Assembly (NCBI GenBank): GCA_013397795.1
Contig: VZTJ01003855.1
Span: 1,393,824 to 1,457,823 of the forward strand
Length of the DNA stretch: 64,000 nucleotides
Origin: Orthonyx spaldingii
Lineage: Eukaryota > Chordata > Aves > Passeriformes > Orthonychidae
Reading direction: 5' to 3'
In this document: positions 25,362 through 36,900 of the stretch, piece by piece
Layout of the letters: each line of letters begins with the position of its first letter
Numbering within the stretch: position 1 is the stretch's first letter
Made by a program: the position numbers and the translations under genes
Notes under the pieces: generated by a model
Seen by the model: the letters and a program-made list of their open reading frames with translations, nothing else
What the model was told of the DNA's origin: nothing
Database searches by the model: none

Positions 25362-28300
25362 AAGAAAAAAGAATAGTTTATTGACTTAGAATGGCTTGGA
25401 ATATGTACCTTGCTGTTTGCTTGGCTAAACTACTTCACAAGGAAGTATTTTTCTGTGCTTGCACTGACCACTTCAGTGTGCTATTTGCTCAGAACAGTCT
25501 TCTTAAGCTCCAGCAGGAGTTTCTTATTTTTATCACCTCCTCTTCATTTGCCCCAGGAGCATTGTTAGCCTAGCAAGCCATGATGATTTCCATGGAATCA
25601 GTGAGAAATGACCCTGTTCCCATCTCCAGGTGTTCCCAGACTCAGTGCGTGTGTCTCCTGCCGGAGCTGTGCTCAGGGGCCGTGCGCACGCGAAGCCCAC
25701 CCAGCTCTGTGTGGTTATCGTGGCCGCTGAGGGACCAGAGCAGCCACGGTCAGCACTGGAATGAGGCTCCATCAAAACACATCTGTTCAAGGTTTGTGCT
25801 GCGTGCTGCAGCCCCTGCCACGCTCACAAGTGTTTGCAATGCAAACGCCACGGGCTTTTCTAGGTCACTGAGCATTACAGGAGAAATCACTGCTCTGACC
25901 CCTGATGGGGAAGCGTCAGAAGCGAAACAGCTTGGCAGGGCAGGGTCAGAATGCACTCTAATCCTTGAGGACATCAGATGCTGTTTAGCCAATTCAGAGC
26001 AGCTTGACATTCCTTTCACCAGTGACACTTTATTTCTCTGTAATGGTTCTGTCACAAAAACTAACTGCAGCAGACAGCTTTGATATGAATTTCCTGAAGT
26101 AGCTCCTGAAGAGGTGGACAGGGTTTAGTTCTAATATATACTGTGCTTTAGTTGGTTCGTACAACAAACGACATGGCTTGGAAGTGGAATAAATCTCTGG
26201 CTCTTGCAGATTTTCCTGAATGCATTACTGGGCCATGAGGGAAGAGATTATGTGCTTTGAAGTATTGTGGTTTAGTAGTCAGATCACACAGGTGATAGAT
26301 AGGCCTCCTACATTCTATTTTCATAAGTATTATTTGCTATGAATAAAAATCCCATTGCACTTCCTCTGACTTCTCTCTTGCATTCCGTAGCACGAAGTGA
26401 AAAAGTGGATCCACAGGGAGGAAGGGACCTCAGGAGACTCTGCGCCCTTTCCTTGTGCAAGATGGAATCAAAGCACAAATAGATGCTGGCAAAACTCATA
26501 CTAAAAGATCTCTAATGATAGTAACTTCACACCTTCTGTAAGCAATCTGTTCCAGGGCTGCAATAATGTAATTTTTTTAGGCTGGCTTTTTAGCTCTTCT
26601 AACCATGAAAACAATGTGGTACAGTGCAGGAAGGAAACGGGTGGATTTTGCACGAGAATCACTGAAGTGATTTTCTCCTAGACAGCACAAATGTTGCTTC
26701 TCTTCCCATTTATTGTTATGGTAAAACATCCAACCAGACTTACCAGCACTTCAGTGTGTGTGTGCACGTGTGTGAGTGCATGTATATAGAGATATATAGA
26801 TATATATATACATATATACTGCAATGCCATCAACATTATTTAGAAAAAAAAACCTAAAAAAACCCTGTTAAAATATTTAGAGATTTCTACACCTGAAGCT
26901 GAATGACTAAGGATATAGAGATTCTATTCATAGCAGTTCTCTTTGCCAAAATTTGAGCTTGTTGGTTCGTACCTCTCTTGTCTTCACCTCTAGAGATGAT
27001 CTAACACTTCGTGCTGTTGTGGAACATTAAGAATCTGACATTTATGATGTGTTTTGTTCTGCTTCTCCTTTCATAGCAACTTCTCAATGGTTTTGCTTTA
27101 CTTTTGTCTGTTTGGTTTTATCAGGCCAAAATAATATTCTGTAAATAGAATTGTATTTACTGTTAAATATCTGTGTTAAAGTGCATAGAAAGGCATTTCA
27201 TGTAGAACATAGATATTTGAAGGTGTGTGCTGATGTTATTTCTTTTTTTCTCCCGTGGATTTAGAATCTCCTTTATGAAATCCATCAGGGTCAGTTTTGT
27301 GTTGTAACTCCTAGGCAGAAGTTTCCTTAGGCACTGGTCAGGCTGGGATTGCAGCTTGAGGTGTATTTGCTGTGAGTACACCATGGATAAATCTGTATTT
27401 GAGCTCATGGTGCAACTATTCATATTCATATCCATATCACTGCTTTATAAACTGACCTGTGAAAGTATTATATATTTTTGGAGTGCACTTGCAGTTGGAG
27501 AAGAACGTGCAGCTTTTCATGTTATGCAGCTTGAAATAGAGGGTTATTTAGCTGAGACACTTCAACATTTCCTTTAATCTCCACAATCTACTGTGTTTCC
27601 AAAAGCATCATTGATCATCCACCTCTAAAACTGTCCCTCTTGTCAATGACTGTTGCTCTTTTTCCCCTCCTACTTTTTCTTTATTGGACATTCATTTAAA
27701 TATACTTATTCTCTGGTTGGTTTGTCTCCCCTCCCTTTGGAAACAAGGTTTCTGCTTAGTTTCTTTTGCTTTTCAGTTTCACTATAAAGATTGAGTACAA
27801 CCATAAATCCTAGAGTTTCAGATAGCCTAGATTTTTAATTTTTTTTTTTTTATTTATCTGCTAGAGAAACATAAAAAATAGCAGCAATTTTTGCTAAGGC
27901 TCAGATATCAGACTCTATCCGAGCCTCCAGTCTGGGCTTTCTTTACTACATAAAACACCTTGTTCAGTAGCATCATGCTAAAGAAGTCCAACATGGCACA
28001 ATATTTGATCTTTCTTTGTGTCTGCTTTGACTGCTCTCTTCAGCAAGTAATAAATGTCATGCTGCCACACACGGCTCCCCAGACTGCCTTAAGAGCAGTG
28101 CTCCTACAAAAGTGTCTCAAATTCGGGAACAGCAGGAGAATGTAAAACAACCTGGTGGTGTTCCTGCTCTCATTATGGTAAATAAGGATTTTTTTTTCCC
28201 AGAGTCGTTAGCAGACCTGTCTCCTCAAACAACCATTTCCCATTTCAGGTTATTTTATTTTGTAATTCTGTGCTAGGAAAATCAGTTTAAATCCTTGGCT

Positions 28301-28599
28301 TGCTCAGACGATGTTTAAATTTTAATCTGCAGTGAATAACAAGTGTGGAATTCTTTTGTTATCTGTCAGCATTTTATATTATCCAGTGGGAATCTTGTGC
28401 AACTTCACAGGAGACCCATCTGTTTTACTGTTCTTCTCTTTATGCCAATCAAAAAGTCACTTCTAATAGTAAGAAGAGCCACATGTTTTTGGTTGATTCA
28501 CAGAAGGAAATGAGTCTCCCCTACCCCCTCCCACGAAGAGCTCTTTTAGGTCTAAGAACTTGCAATTTCTGAATAGAACCTTCAGCGAGTTACCTTTTA
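25362..28599. other. Non-coding DNA, no gene recognised
   Basis: A GC-rich patch at 25,600-25,960 gives a 167-codon + strand frame (25,580-26,083) with no family resemblance and no good exon boundaries. The rest is AT-rich with short frames, plus a T-rich run near 27,838-27,852. Confidence 0.65.
26754..26820. repeat. Compound TG / TA microsatellite
   Basis: An interrupted (TG)n stretch with CA and GA substitutions passes into (TA)n with AGATAT interruptions, about 67 bp in all. The many interruptions suggest an old locus with limited length change. Confidence 0.9.
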
Positions 28600-28960
28600 A
28601 GTCAGATTTTAATTAGTTGATGTAATAACTATTGACTTTTCTTTAGGGATATGCCAGTATTATTGATATGACAATTAAAAGCAGAAGGATTAGTCTATTA
28701 AAGAAGTACTAATTGACTTTCATCCTACCAGGCTAAACGATTGAGAGTGATTGGTCAAAATGAAGTGAGCTGTACCTGTAATTATTGAACTCGGGATCTC
28801 ACTTCTTGTCCTGCTCATATTTATTTTAATGTTTTTGCTTGAATAATCTGCTGAACTGATTGATGTTTTCAAATGGGTTTTAATTGAATAGCAGGAATAG
28901 CAATTGCAGGAGGAGCTTGTGTTTCTTGTTGGTGCAGCAGTGGAATGGTTTGTAGCCAAA
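28600..28960. promoter_or_regulatory. Candidate conserved enhancer-like block
   Basis: The block combines several homeodomain-type sites (TTTTAATTAGTTG, ACTAATTGAC, GTAATTATTG, TTTTAATTGAA) with ATTGGTCAAAATGAAGT and no simple repeat or known transposon. This resembles conserved non-coding elements near developmental genes. Conservation has not been tested, so the call is tentative and the edges are approximate. Confidence 0.3.
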
Positions 28961-29630
28961 GGAGGAAGCTTTCTAGAGATCTGGACGCTGTTACATTTTG
29001 ATGGTGCTCATAGGCTTGATCATATTTTCTAAAAAGATAATTATTCATTGTGCTTAATATTGTACCTTAACACGTTGACTTCCTGTGGTGCAGTGCGGAT
29101 TCCTCAGTTTGCAAAGGGGATGCAAATTGTGCCTAGTAATGGTATTTGTTGGAAGCTGGTTCCTCTTGTCATGATAGGAACAGAAGTTCATTTTGCATGG
29201 ACACAAATGACTGCACAAGATACAAAGTTCTGTGCTGGATAAATTTGTCTTGACATTTCCTGCATTGTCCTAACAAATACCATTTTCTTATTGGAAGTAA
29301 AACCTCAGCTGCTTTGTTGCCAAAAGGCACAAGAGTCATCCTTTTCTCTTTGGGAAAAGACAACTTGGAAATATTGAAAATATAGGAAATCCAAAACTGT
29401 TGTAACAACAGAAGTTTTATGACACCAGAATGAGTTTAACACCTTCGTCTCCAATGCTACAAGGGTGGAAAAATAATTTTCCTGTTAGAGTTAAATTTTA
29501 GTTGTGTTCTCATAGAGAATTTAAATGTTTAGCTGCTAAATTGAAATGAAACTCCTGCTGACAGCTCTTATTTATCACTTGCAATAGTTTTTGTGTGCTT
29601 AGCATTGCTCTCCCTTCTCTTCCCACCCAG

Positions 29631-29679
29631 GTATAAAGGGCACTGCTGTAGCTTCATGATCAAGATCTAGGAAGACAAG
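29631..29679 (+). other. Possible short untranslated or non-coding RNA exon
   Basis: A strong acceptor (CTCTCCCTTCTCTTCCCACCCAG ending at 29,630, written here only to describe the pyrimidine tract: 20-plus bases, nearly all C/T) is followed 49 bases later by a near-consensus donor, CAAG then GTAAGG. All three frames contain a stop inside the segment, so it could not be an internal coding exon. It could belong to a 5' untranslated region or a long non-coding RNA. The segment opens with GTATAAAGG, which also looks like a TATA box. Paired splice-like signals occur by chance in large genomes. Confidence 0.25.
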
Positions 29680-32459
29680 GTAAGGCTTGAAGGATAGAAA
29701 TTGATGTTAATGATCTTATTTTGCTGATTTGGATTCACATTTCGCTGAATGTTCCATGGCTTAGAAGGCTTTGTATTCTAATTGTGAAACTGTGATGTGG
29801 TTTTATTTACCATGAGAAAAGGACGGTTTAAATTCTTTGCAAAATTTTTCCCTTTGTGCCCGTGTGGTTCTTGCAGTTTTCACAGTTGTTCTGTTTGTCC
29901 TGTGTGGTGTAGGACAGGGGACGACTCTGGCTTGCTGATGTTTGTCACACTAGTCTGAGAGCTTAACAGAACCTTATGAAAAATCATCTCCAAGAGAGAC
30001 CGAGGTGGCTTCGTTTGAACTGCAGGAACTTGCCTTAAATGGCTGAACTAGAATAGATTTCATGCAGGGGGTTTAGGAGGAAGAGCAGCTTTGCTAGGGG
30101 AGTTCAGGAGGCACTGTGAAGGTACTGGCACTGCAAAATACAAATACAGCTGAGCAGAAATTGAGGTAGAGACAAAAAGATGTGTAATCCTATAGTTCTG
30201 ACCCAAACTTTATCCAGAAAGTAATATTGTCAAACATTTAGAAAAGAAAATATCATGGCATGAAAAGTAGATGTGAAGAGTGGCGAGCTCTTGGTGAACT
30301 GGATTAAAAATTTATACCCAAGGGTATGTGGCACTTTCAAGCTCTGAGACATCTGAACAGTGAGTGGGTGTTTTACACAGTTTTAAAAGTTATTTTATTC
30401 TTTGTCTCTATCACGCTGTAGATGGAGCTGGGGTTCCCGCACGTTGTGCAGTGGGAATGTCAGTCTGGAAGGTGAAGAACAGAATTAGGTCAAAGGCTCG
30501 GATGCCAGCACTGATGGTCACACAATGAAGGGCTACTGCAGGAGGTTCCTGATACAGGATTATCTGAACAGAGAGAAGTATGGCACTGCCTTGTTTTTTC
30601 AGTCATCAATAAAGAAATCACTCGTTTCTAACCATAGGAATACTCATTTCTTAAAAAATGGAAATTACACGTTAGGTTTTCTATTATCTTTTTAGCTGAG
30701 CATTTTGTTTTGCTGCAAGCAAATCACCTGAAAAATTATCTGAAATAGAATTTTTTTTCATTATGTACACTCACAAGAGACTACTTTAAAACACACTTGA
30801 TTTGACAATCTAAAAACAAAAATTCAAATAGTTATCACAAATGCTGTGTTCCTTAGATTATACACTCCACTTTACATTTCTCAGTGCAGGGCCAATGTGC
30901 TCCAACTAACCATTTCAAAAATCTTTAAAAGTATTTTAAAAAGAAACAAACAAAAAACCAACCTGGAAGAAGTCTGAGAATCTTTTCAAAATTCATTGAA
31001 GTAGCTTACTAATTATGTATTCAAGCTGAAGTATCTTCTCTTTATCCCTTCATTACATTCACAGTGAGAACCAACATGTTTCATTTAACTAAAACTCTCA
31101 GTGTGGTAAATCAGACTGTATGTTTATATAGGACTTCCAAAGAAATCTGGGCATTGACTATTCCAGCTGCAGGTCAATTATGTATCTTGAAACTGAATAC
31201 ATGGGATAAACAGTGATTTAAATTGACGCTGTCAATCCATCTCTGAAGGAATGGAATAACATGGTACATGGGAGAAAAATTATCTACAAATAATAATTGA
31301 GAATGGCACCTAGAGCAGATCAACAAACTACAGGTGGGGCTACAATAAATCTTGTTTTGGAAAGTTTGAAAACTAATAATGTTTGGAATATTTTTAATTA
31401 AAATTTTGAGGCAGCTCTTCAACTGTGAGACATTGCATAATCCCGTGTTTATTTATCTAAGTGGAAATGAATAAGAAAATTGATCTGAGGAAAACCCTTG
31501 AAGTGTGAAATTCCCACCGTTATCTATAAAAAGTTACAGTTCTGTCTTTCTGCCTCTCCTAAGAGCAGCAGAAAGTCCCAGACCTGTGTGGCACTTTCAC
31601 CCAACGTGCCACTGTCTCAAAGGTTTCTCTGCATCATTGCAGCAGGTGCTGAATGCAGAACTTCTTTGCTAAAGCTGTCGAAAGGTTGTAGGTTTGGGAG
31701 GTTTGTGTGATTTGACAGGACTACCATGGAATTTGGAAGGGGCAAAAAAAGAGCAAAAAGTGAGCTGCTGAACACTGTGTGGTGAAAGTGAGGTCAGAGC
31801 GATTTGCTCGTTTCAGCTTTCATACGGGACACGAAATATATCAGCTCTTGTCTTCAGAGGTGCTGGACAGGTGCAGGTTTGTAAAAATCAGGACATTTGT
31901 GGTCATTACCAGTTTCAAAAATGTAATGTTTGTTGCTTGTTACTTGATACCATTTGATATTCGGTGGTGAAGACCAAAACCTGGGGCTGACTGGAAATTT
32001 TTTAGTCAATGGGATGTTTTTCTAAAAGAGATTGAAAGCTCAATTATGAACTCTCATTAATACCATGATCTCCCAGGCTATGTCTTTTGTTGGGAATTTT
32101 TCAGAGCTGTGGAACTCTGAATGTCTTGGTGTGCACAGAAAATGCTGTGGCAGGTGTGCATTTTTTCTCACAGGTTTGCATATCCTGCCCTTCCCAGTCT
32201 CGTCTGGGAAACAAATGTGAAACCTTTTTTCCTGTGAAACAGAAGTGGAAATGCCCTCTCGCTTCTCTTCTTTGGCAGGGCTGGTTTGAATCTTTGCTGT
32301 TGTGACAGCACACGAGACAGAAAGAACAAGAAATAAAGGGAAATAAAAGGGAACATGAAGTGCATGAGATAAGGTAACTGTCCTTACAGGCTGCCTGGAG
32401 GAGGATCCTTCCCTCCTATCTCTGATCTGAGAGGCCAAGCATCCTCCTGCCTCCTACTC

Positions 32460-32500
32460 AGGATTTCTTTCTTTTTCTCTTTTTTCCCCCTTCTTTTATC
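32460..32500. repeat. Polypyrimidine tract
   Basis: About 40 bases are almost all T and C (A/G-rich on the minus strand). It lies at the 3' side of the minus-strand LINE-1-type relic and may be part of its degenerate sequence or simply low-complexity DNA. Confidence 0.7.
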
Positions 32501-32534
32501 ATTTTAAAGGTTTTTGTCTGCCTTTTCAACGCAA

Positions 32535-32790
32535 AGTGGGTCATCTTCAACTGCAAGCTGTTAAGCTTTTGCAATCCAATTTTCAAGAAAATTAACCAGC
32601 TCTTTCTTACCCAGATCATATGGGAGCCCATGTAGCCTGAGGATTTCATCTTGGATCTAGTTCTCAAATATTTCAGCATTGGTCTGTAAGATTTTATCTC
32701 CTTTCATTAGACTTGTCTATTCAGGCTTTTCCTGAGCTTTCAAAAAGTTCCATTTTTTGTCTTTCCATCTTATATTCACCTTATTTGACA
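32535..32790 (-). pseudogene. Decayed LINE-1-type ORF1 fragment
   Basis: One minus-strand frame, interrupted by stop codons, reads through a series of landmarks of L1-type ORF1 (the RNA-binding chaperone protein of LINE-1 retrotransposons). In order these are a lysine/glutamate-rich coiled-coil-like lead-in, FEN at the 'LENR' position (the R codon is now a stop), LRLHGLP, then ELVNFLENWIAKA, and CVEKADK where ORF1 proteins have ERAHR. Order and spacing suit the end of the coiled coil and the start of the RRM-like domain. At least two in-frame stops before that point and two after show it is dead. No reverse transcriptase was found nearby. The family is judged by eye. Confidence 0.5.
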
Positions 32791-34318
32791 CATCTCAAGC
32801 TCCAGAGAAGCCCAAGATCTTTGACACCATTATTTTCCTTAAAATCTGTAGGAAAAAAAATTTCTCAGGAGCACTTTTAACCATGCTTTGTTGCTAATTA
32901 GCTGGTGCTCAGAAGATGGTTGTTGTCTCTTCCAATATCGTGATGCTATAAAGTCTCAAAATGTACATCTGTGTAATATTAAAGTTTTAGTATTTAAAGT
33001 CATGTTTACTTAGCTCTGTATTTTGGCAGATTTCTGTAAATTTCATTACTATGCAACAGGAAAAAGTCACAAATTGACAAATGTGGCGCTGTCTGACCTG
33101 ATGTCAGGAACCCCCCAGTGTTTCTGGATAAATATCTTTAAAATGACCTCATCTGTGAAAAAAGGGAGCTGCCTAAGCAGGGGGGAAGCTCCAGAGGATG
33201 CTGATGAAAAGGAAGTTGTGGTGTTCTCCCAAGGGTGTAAATACGTCAGGGTGGTACCAGTCACCCCCAGGGAAAGTTCTGGCCTGGCCACCCTCCCGTG
33301 CCAGAACACCCAGGGGGCTCAGAGTGTCCGAAAGGGACAAAGCCAAGCCCCTGCTGTGCTGGTGTTGAGAGTGTTCCAGGCAAGTGTGGTTATCCCGGGG
33401 CAATGTTCCTCTGCGGTCCCAGGGCTCCCCGGCGGCAGCACCGAGCTCCCCGAACAGCCCAGAGGCACCACGAGCGCTTTGTTCCTGTGCAGTCAGCAGA
33501 GAATCGCCCTGAATGCTTTGTAACAAATGGATCCCGAGCTCCTGGAGCGGCCCCTGCTCTCTGCAGGGTGGGGTGGTTGGTGCTGTCAGACGCGGAGCAG
33601 GGACACTGCTGTCACCTCCAGCTGGGCACTGCACCAGCCCTCCTTGTCTCACTCCTGCAGCACCATTTTCACTCAAAATCTTAATTGAGTCCTGCAGGAA
33701 TTAATTACATTTTCATTGGAAAGAAAGGAAATAGTAAGATCCAAAAAGCATTTGACAAACACATGAAATGCTGAAGAACTAGGGGAAAAAAGTACCAAAG
33801 AAAGGGAAATAACCTTCAATTTAGAGACAGTTTCACATAGATTGAAAGGATATGGGAACAGTCATCAGTGCCTTCAATTGCTCTGACACAGTTAATTGAA
33901 TGCAGGACATTGCTGTGTTTGTCTAAAGAAGGAAGGTATTACATTTATTATGGGTGGAAAGAAGTAGATCAGGTTAAAATGAGGATCCTTTCCACAGTTT
34001 TAATTGTTTATTTTCTTCTCTCCAGAATTAATTCTTGTAGTAGGTATGCCTTTCAACATTGGGTTAAATCTCTCTTTTTGTCATTTTGATGTGACACTGT
34101 CTGGATAATGAATCTGACTGGATCTTTCTAAACCTTTAACCACAACATTTAAGCATTGCCCGCTGCTGGACCTGTGATGGAGTTTTACTGCTCATTAGTT
34201 CTAGTTAGTTTAACTTTTTCCTCAGCAGCCTGCTGTGTCAGATGATGATCAATAGTAAAACTACACCAAAACTACTCTCTGGTGAAATAAAAGTGTCTGC
34301 AATGAGAATCAGTGAACT
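32791..34318. other. Non-coding DNA with a GC-rich patch
   Basis: The part at 33,180-33,660 is GC-rich with about 16 CpG in 370 bp, below the usual CpG-island ratio by my estimate. It produces 166- and 167-codon frames on opposite strands, neither resembling a known protein. The flanks are AT-rich. Confidence 0.6.
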
Positions 34319-34370
34319 TCAAACAGAAGTAAATTTCCACAAACTCAAACAGAAGTAAATTTCCACAAAC
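34319..34370. repeat. Exact 26-bp tandem duplication
   Basis: Two identical 26-bp copies (starting TCAAACAGAAG and ending TTCCACAAAC) lie head to tail at 34,319-34,344 and 34,345-34,370. The lack of differences points to a recent duplication or possibly an assembly artefact. Confidence 0.97.
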
Positions 34371-36369
34371 TCCTCCTTACTTACTGCTTCTCTGTGCAGT
34401 TGCAAAATTTTGAAGAATACATAGTTATGGCATCAGGATCTCAGGTATTTCTATGTTTATTCTCCTTATATACCCAAATATTTGTGGAAAAAGATTTTGA
34501 CAGCTGAATTCTGAGGGTGTGATTAAATATTATTCTGGTGGAACTCCTGTAGATTCATCTCTTTTGATTTGTTTATGGGCTGTGCATTCTGGCAAGGCGC
34601 AAGAAACCCCCCTCCTTCTGTTTGGTACAAAACTGCAGCGAACAGCTGAGAGGTCAGGAGAGAAGCGAAGCACTTCAAGGACAAGTTTAAGGCACATCTT
34701 GATTTGTGTGGTGTCAGCTTCACCACGTGGAAAGCTGCAGCTGGGGGCTGTCTGCCCTGGAGAGAAAATGTACTCACCCTGTCACAGGCTGTGAACGAAC
34801 AGGAGTGACACTGGGCAGCACAGGAGGTGCCAGACAAAAAGAAATCCAGTGAGCTCAGGAATTGCACAGGTGGCAGCTCTTTGTACTACCATAATGTGAA
34901 AATCTGATTAATTTCACAGCAGACAGGATGTAAAAGTTGATTCTTCATACCGGGAGTCAATAGAAAAGTTCCCTCATCTGTCCTTGCTTGGCTTCTCCCA
35001 CTGTCATGCGGTTTTGTGCTCTCTGGATATTCATCTTCAAAATTTTGGTCTTGGATTTCCCAGCACAGCTGCTTTTCAAAACAAACCAAGCCCAAATCCT
35101 GCCATCCCTCAGACATCCCTTTAAAAATTAATGTGCTTTGGGTACGGAAGTCCTTGTGAAGAGAAAAATCACCTCTTTCTGTCTAGAGCACCATACCAAA
35201 TGCAGTCTAAATGCTAAACAGAAATCAGAGTTTCCCCAGGAAGAAAAATCCCTAAAAATTTAACATTGAAAACCATAAAATTTGTTGTGGGATGAAGAAG
35301 AAAAAGCAAAGCAATGTTTGCATGCTGCTGTGAGGTGGTGTTGGGCAGTTTCAGTGAAATAAGGATGTATTTTGGCTGATGCATCAGAAAGCTTCAATAG
35401 ATAAGAACAATAAAGCAATCCAGTTGTTATAACCCTGGAGGGCAGTTAAGAAAAGCAGATAGAAAATGTATGGCTGATTTAGGAGAAAAAAGTCTGCAAG
35501 AGAGCCAGAACTTTGATCATGGAGGAATTTTATTCTGGAGATTCTGATTGTGATAACTATATTATTTAAAATGTATTTTTTGATGACAATACTGCATTGC
35601 TTAGTGAGAGAATCTGTGGAACAATCCATGGCTATTGGAGAGCTAATCCTGTGAAAAAGACAAGTCTCATAAATAAAGGAGACTGTAGGAACTAATGATA
35701 ACAATATTATCTGAACAGACACTTTAGGAATAAATAAAGAAACAAAAGTTTGATAGTGTAGCAGCTGACGTTGAGGGAATATTAAAATGAACTAAGATTT
35801 TAAGTATCCATGTAATATATAGGGAGTCATTTAATAGAGAAAAGTGAAATGTTTAAGGAATTGTTAGCAGTAATGATATTGTAACTCAGTTTAATTAAAT
35901 TGAATTAATAAAGCAAAAGAAAATGATTAACTGGTGAGCATCAAGAATAGTGCAAATAATAGTAAGATTATTTCTTCATGATATCGGCAAGAATAACCAT
36001 GGTAAAATATTTAATTATTGGGAGAAATGCATGAAACTTAAGGTCATGAGAGAAGTGCGAAACTGTGAAGAGTCTTGAAATAAAAAAGAAGTATTCAACT
36101 TTTATTCAATCTTTTGCTAGATTTCATTTAATGGTGAATACTAAAAGTAAGTGATCCAGTGGAGAAAATCTGCTGAAGTGTTGACAGCCGTTGGCTGAGT
36201 TAAATGGTCTTGTCTCTTCTCCTGATGTGAAATAACGCAGTGGAAAAGTGGACAGCAGTGGAATGGAGTGTTGGGCAGGAGGGGTTTAATCTTCAGTATC
36301 ATCTTCAAACCAAAGCTCTGCTCTTGGTGGGTCTGGCACATTCTGGGGGAAATGGGGTTTTCAATTCAG
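34371..36369. other. AT-rich non-coding DNA
   Basis: No gene or known transposon is recognised. The minus-strand frame at 35,384-35,722 encodes a hydrophobic peptide typical of translated AT-rich DNA. The block at 35,760-36,130 is strongly A-rich on the + strand. Confidence 0.65.
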
Positions 36370-36900
36370 GTTTACTCTGAAGCTCCTTTATGAATGGGGC
36401 CATTTAATTTATGGCATGGAAAGGCTTCTCGTTAGTGTTCGCAGCCTGCTCGTTTAGCACCCATCCCACTATTTCATTGAAGTTACAGGCATTCCACTAC
36501 TACACACCTACTAAAATGGGATGGAAGTCGAGAAAAAGCAATTTAGAATTTCATCTGTTCTGTCCCATCTTCACCACAGCAGCGGCCCCTCCCCAGGGCT
36601 CAGAGGGAACGTGAATCCAAATGCTCGGCTCAGATGATTGCATTTCCTTACCCACGTGAGCTCTAATGACAAAAATAAATGTTGTAGGGAGTTAAAAATC
36701 ATTTGGACTTCTTACTGTGAGGGTGTATATTAATTTCCTCCAAACTAATCCAATTTCCTAATTGTTGTGCCTACAGACTCCTGCCTGCAGTTGCTTGCAG
36801 GAAGGTTTGCCTTCCTCTGCTGCTGCTGATTGACAAGAGGAGCTGTCACCATAGCAACAAAATAAATTAATTAAAGGGAAAAAAAAAAGGTCAGGTTGCC
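36370..36900. promoter_or_regulatory. Candidate conserved enhancer-like block with RFX site
   Basis: Homeodomain-type motifs (CATTTAATTTATGG, TATTAATTTCC, AAATTAATTAAAG), a CACGTG E-box near 36,653 and a near-ideal RFX X-box at 36,845-36,858 cluster in about 500 bp. No repeat structure is evident apart from short CTG and A runs. This suggests a cis-regulatory element, but only the motifs support it. Confidence 0.35.
36845..36858 (+). promoter_or_regulatory. RFX X-box motif
   Basis: GTCACCATAGCAAC fits the palindromic X-box bound by RFX factors (GTNRCC, short spacer, then GGNAAC-type half; ideal form GTTGCCATGGCAAC). X-boxes regulate ciliary genes and MHC class II genes and also occur in distal enhancers. 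An AT-rich AAATTAATTAAAG site follows within 10 bases. Confidence 0.55.

Larger units (their letters stand above)
28961..32534. other. Non-coding DNA with one possible short exon
   Basis: Apart from the exon-like segment at 29,631-29,679, nothing is recognised. The stretch at 30,640-31,470 is AT-rich with short frames. On the minus strand just below the LINE-1-type relic (32,040-32,440) there are overlapping frames with no clear homology; they could be a further, unrecognisable part of the same element. Confidence 0.6.

Noticed and set aside
25580..26083. 167-codon + strand frame
   Set aside because: No recognisable domain, and it coincides with a local GC-rich patch that removes stop codons.
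29632..29639. TATAAAGG as a TATA box
   Set aside because: It lies directly after a strong splice-acceptor-like AG and before a donor-like GT, with no initiator or other promoter element; exon reading is no worse, and neither is proven.
33023..33676. 166- and 167-codon frames on opposite strands
   Set aside because: Opposite-strand long frames over the same GC-rich patch are a composition effect; neither resembles a known protein.
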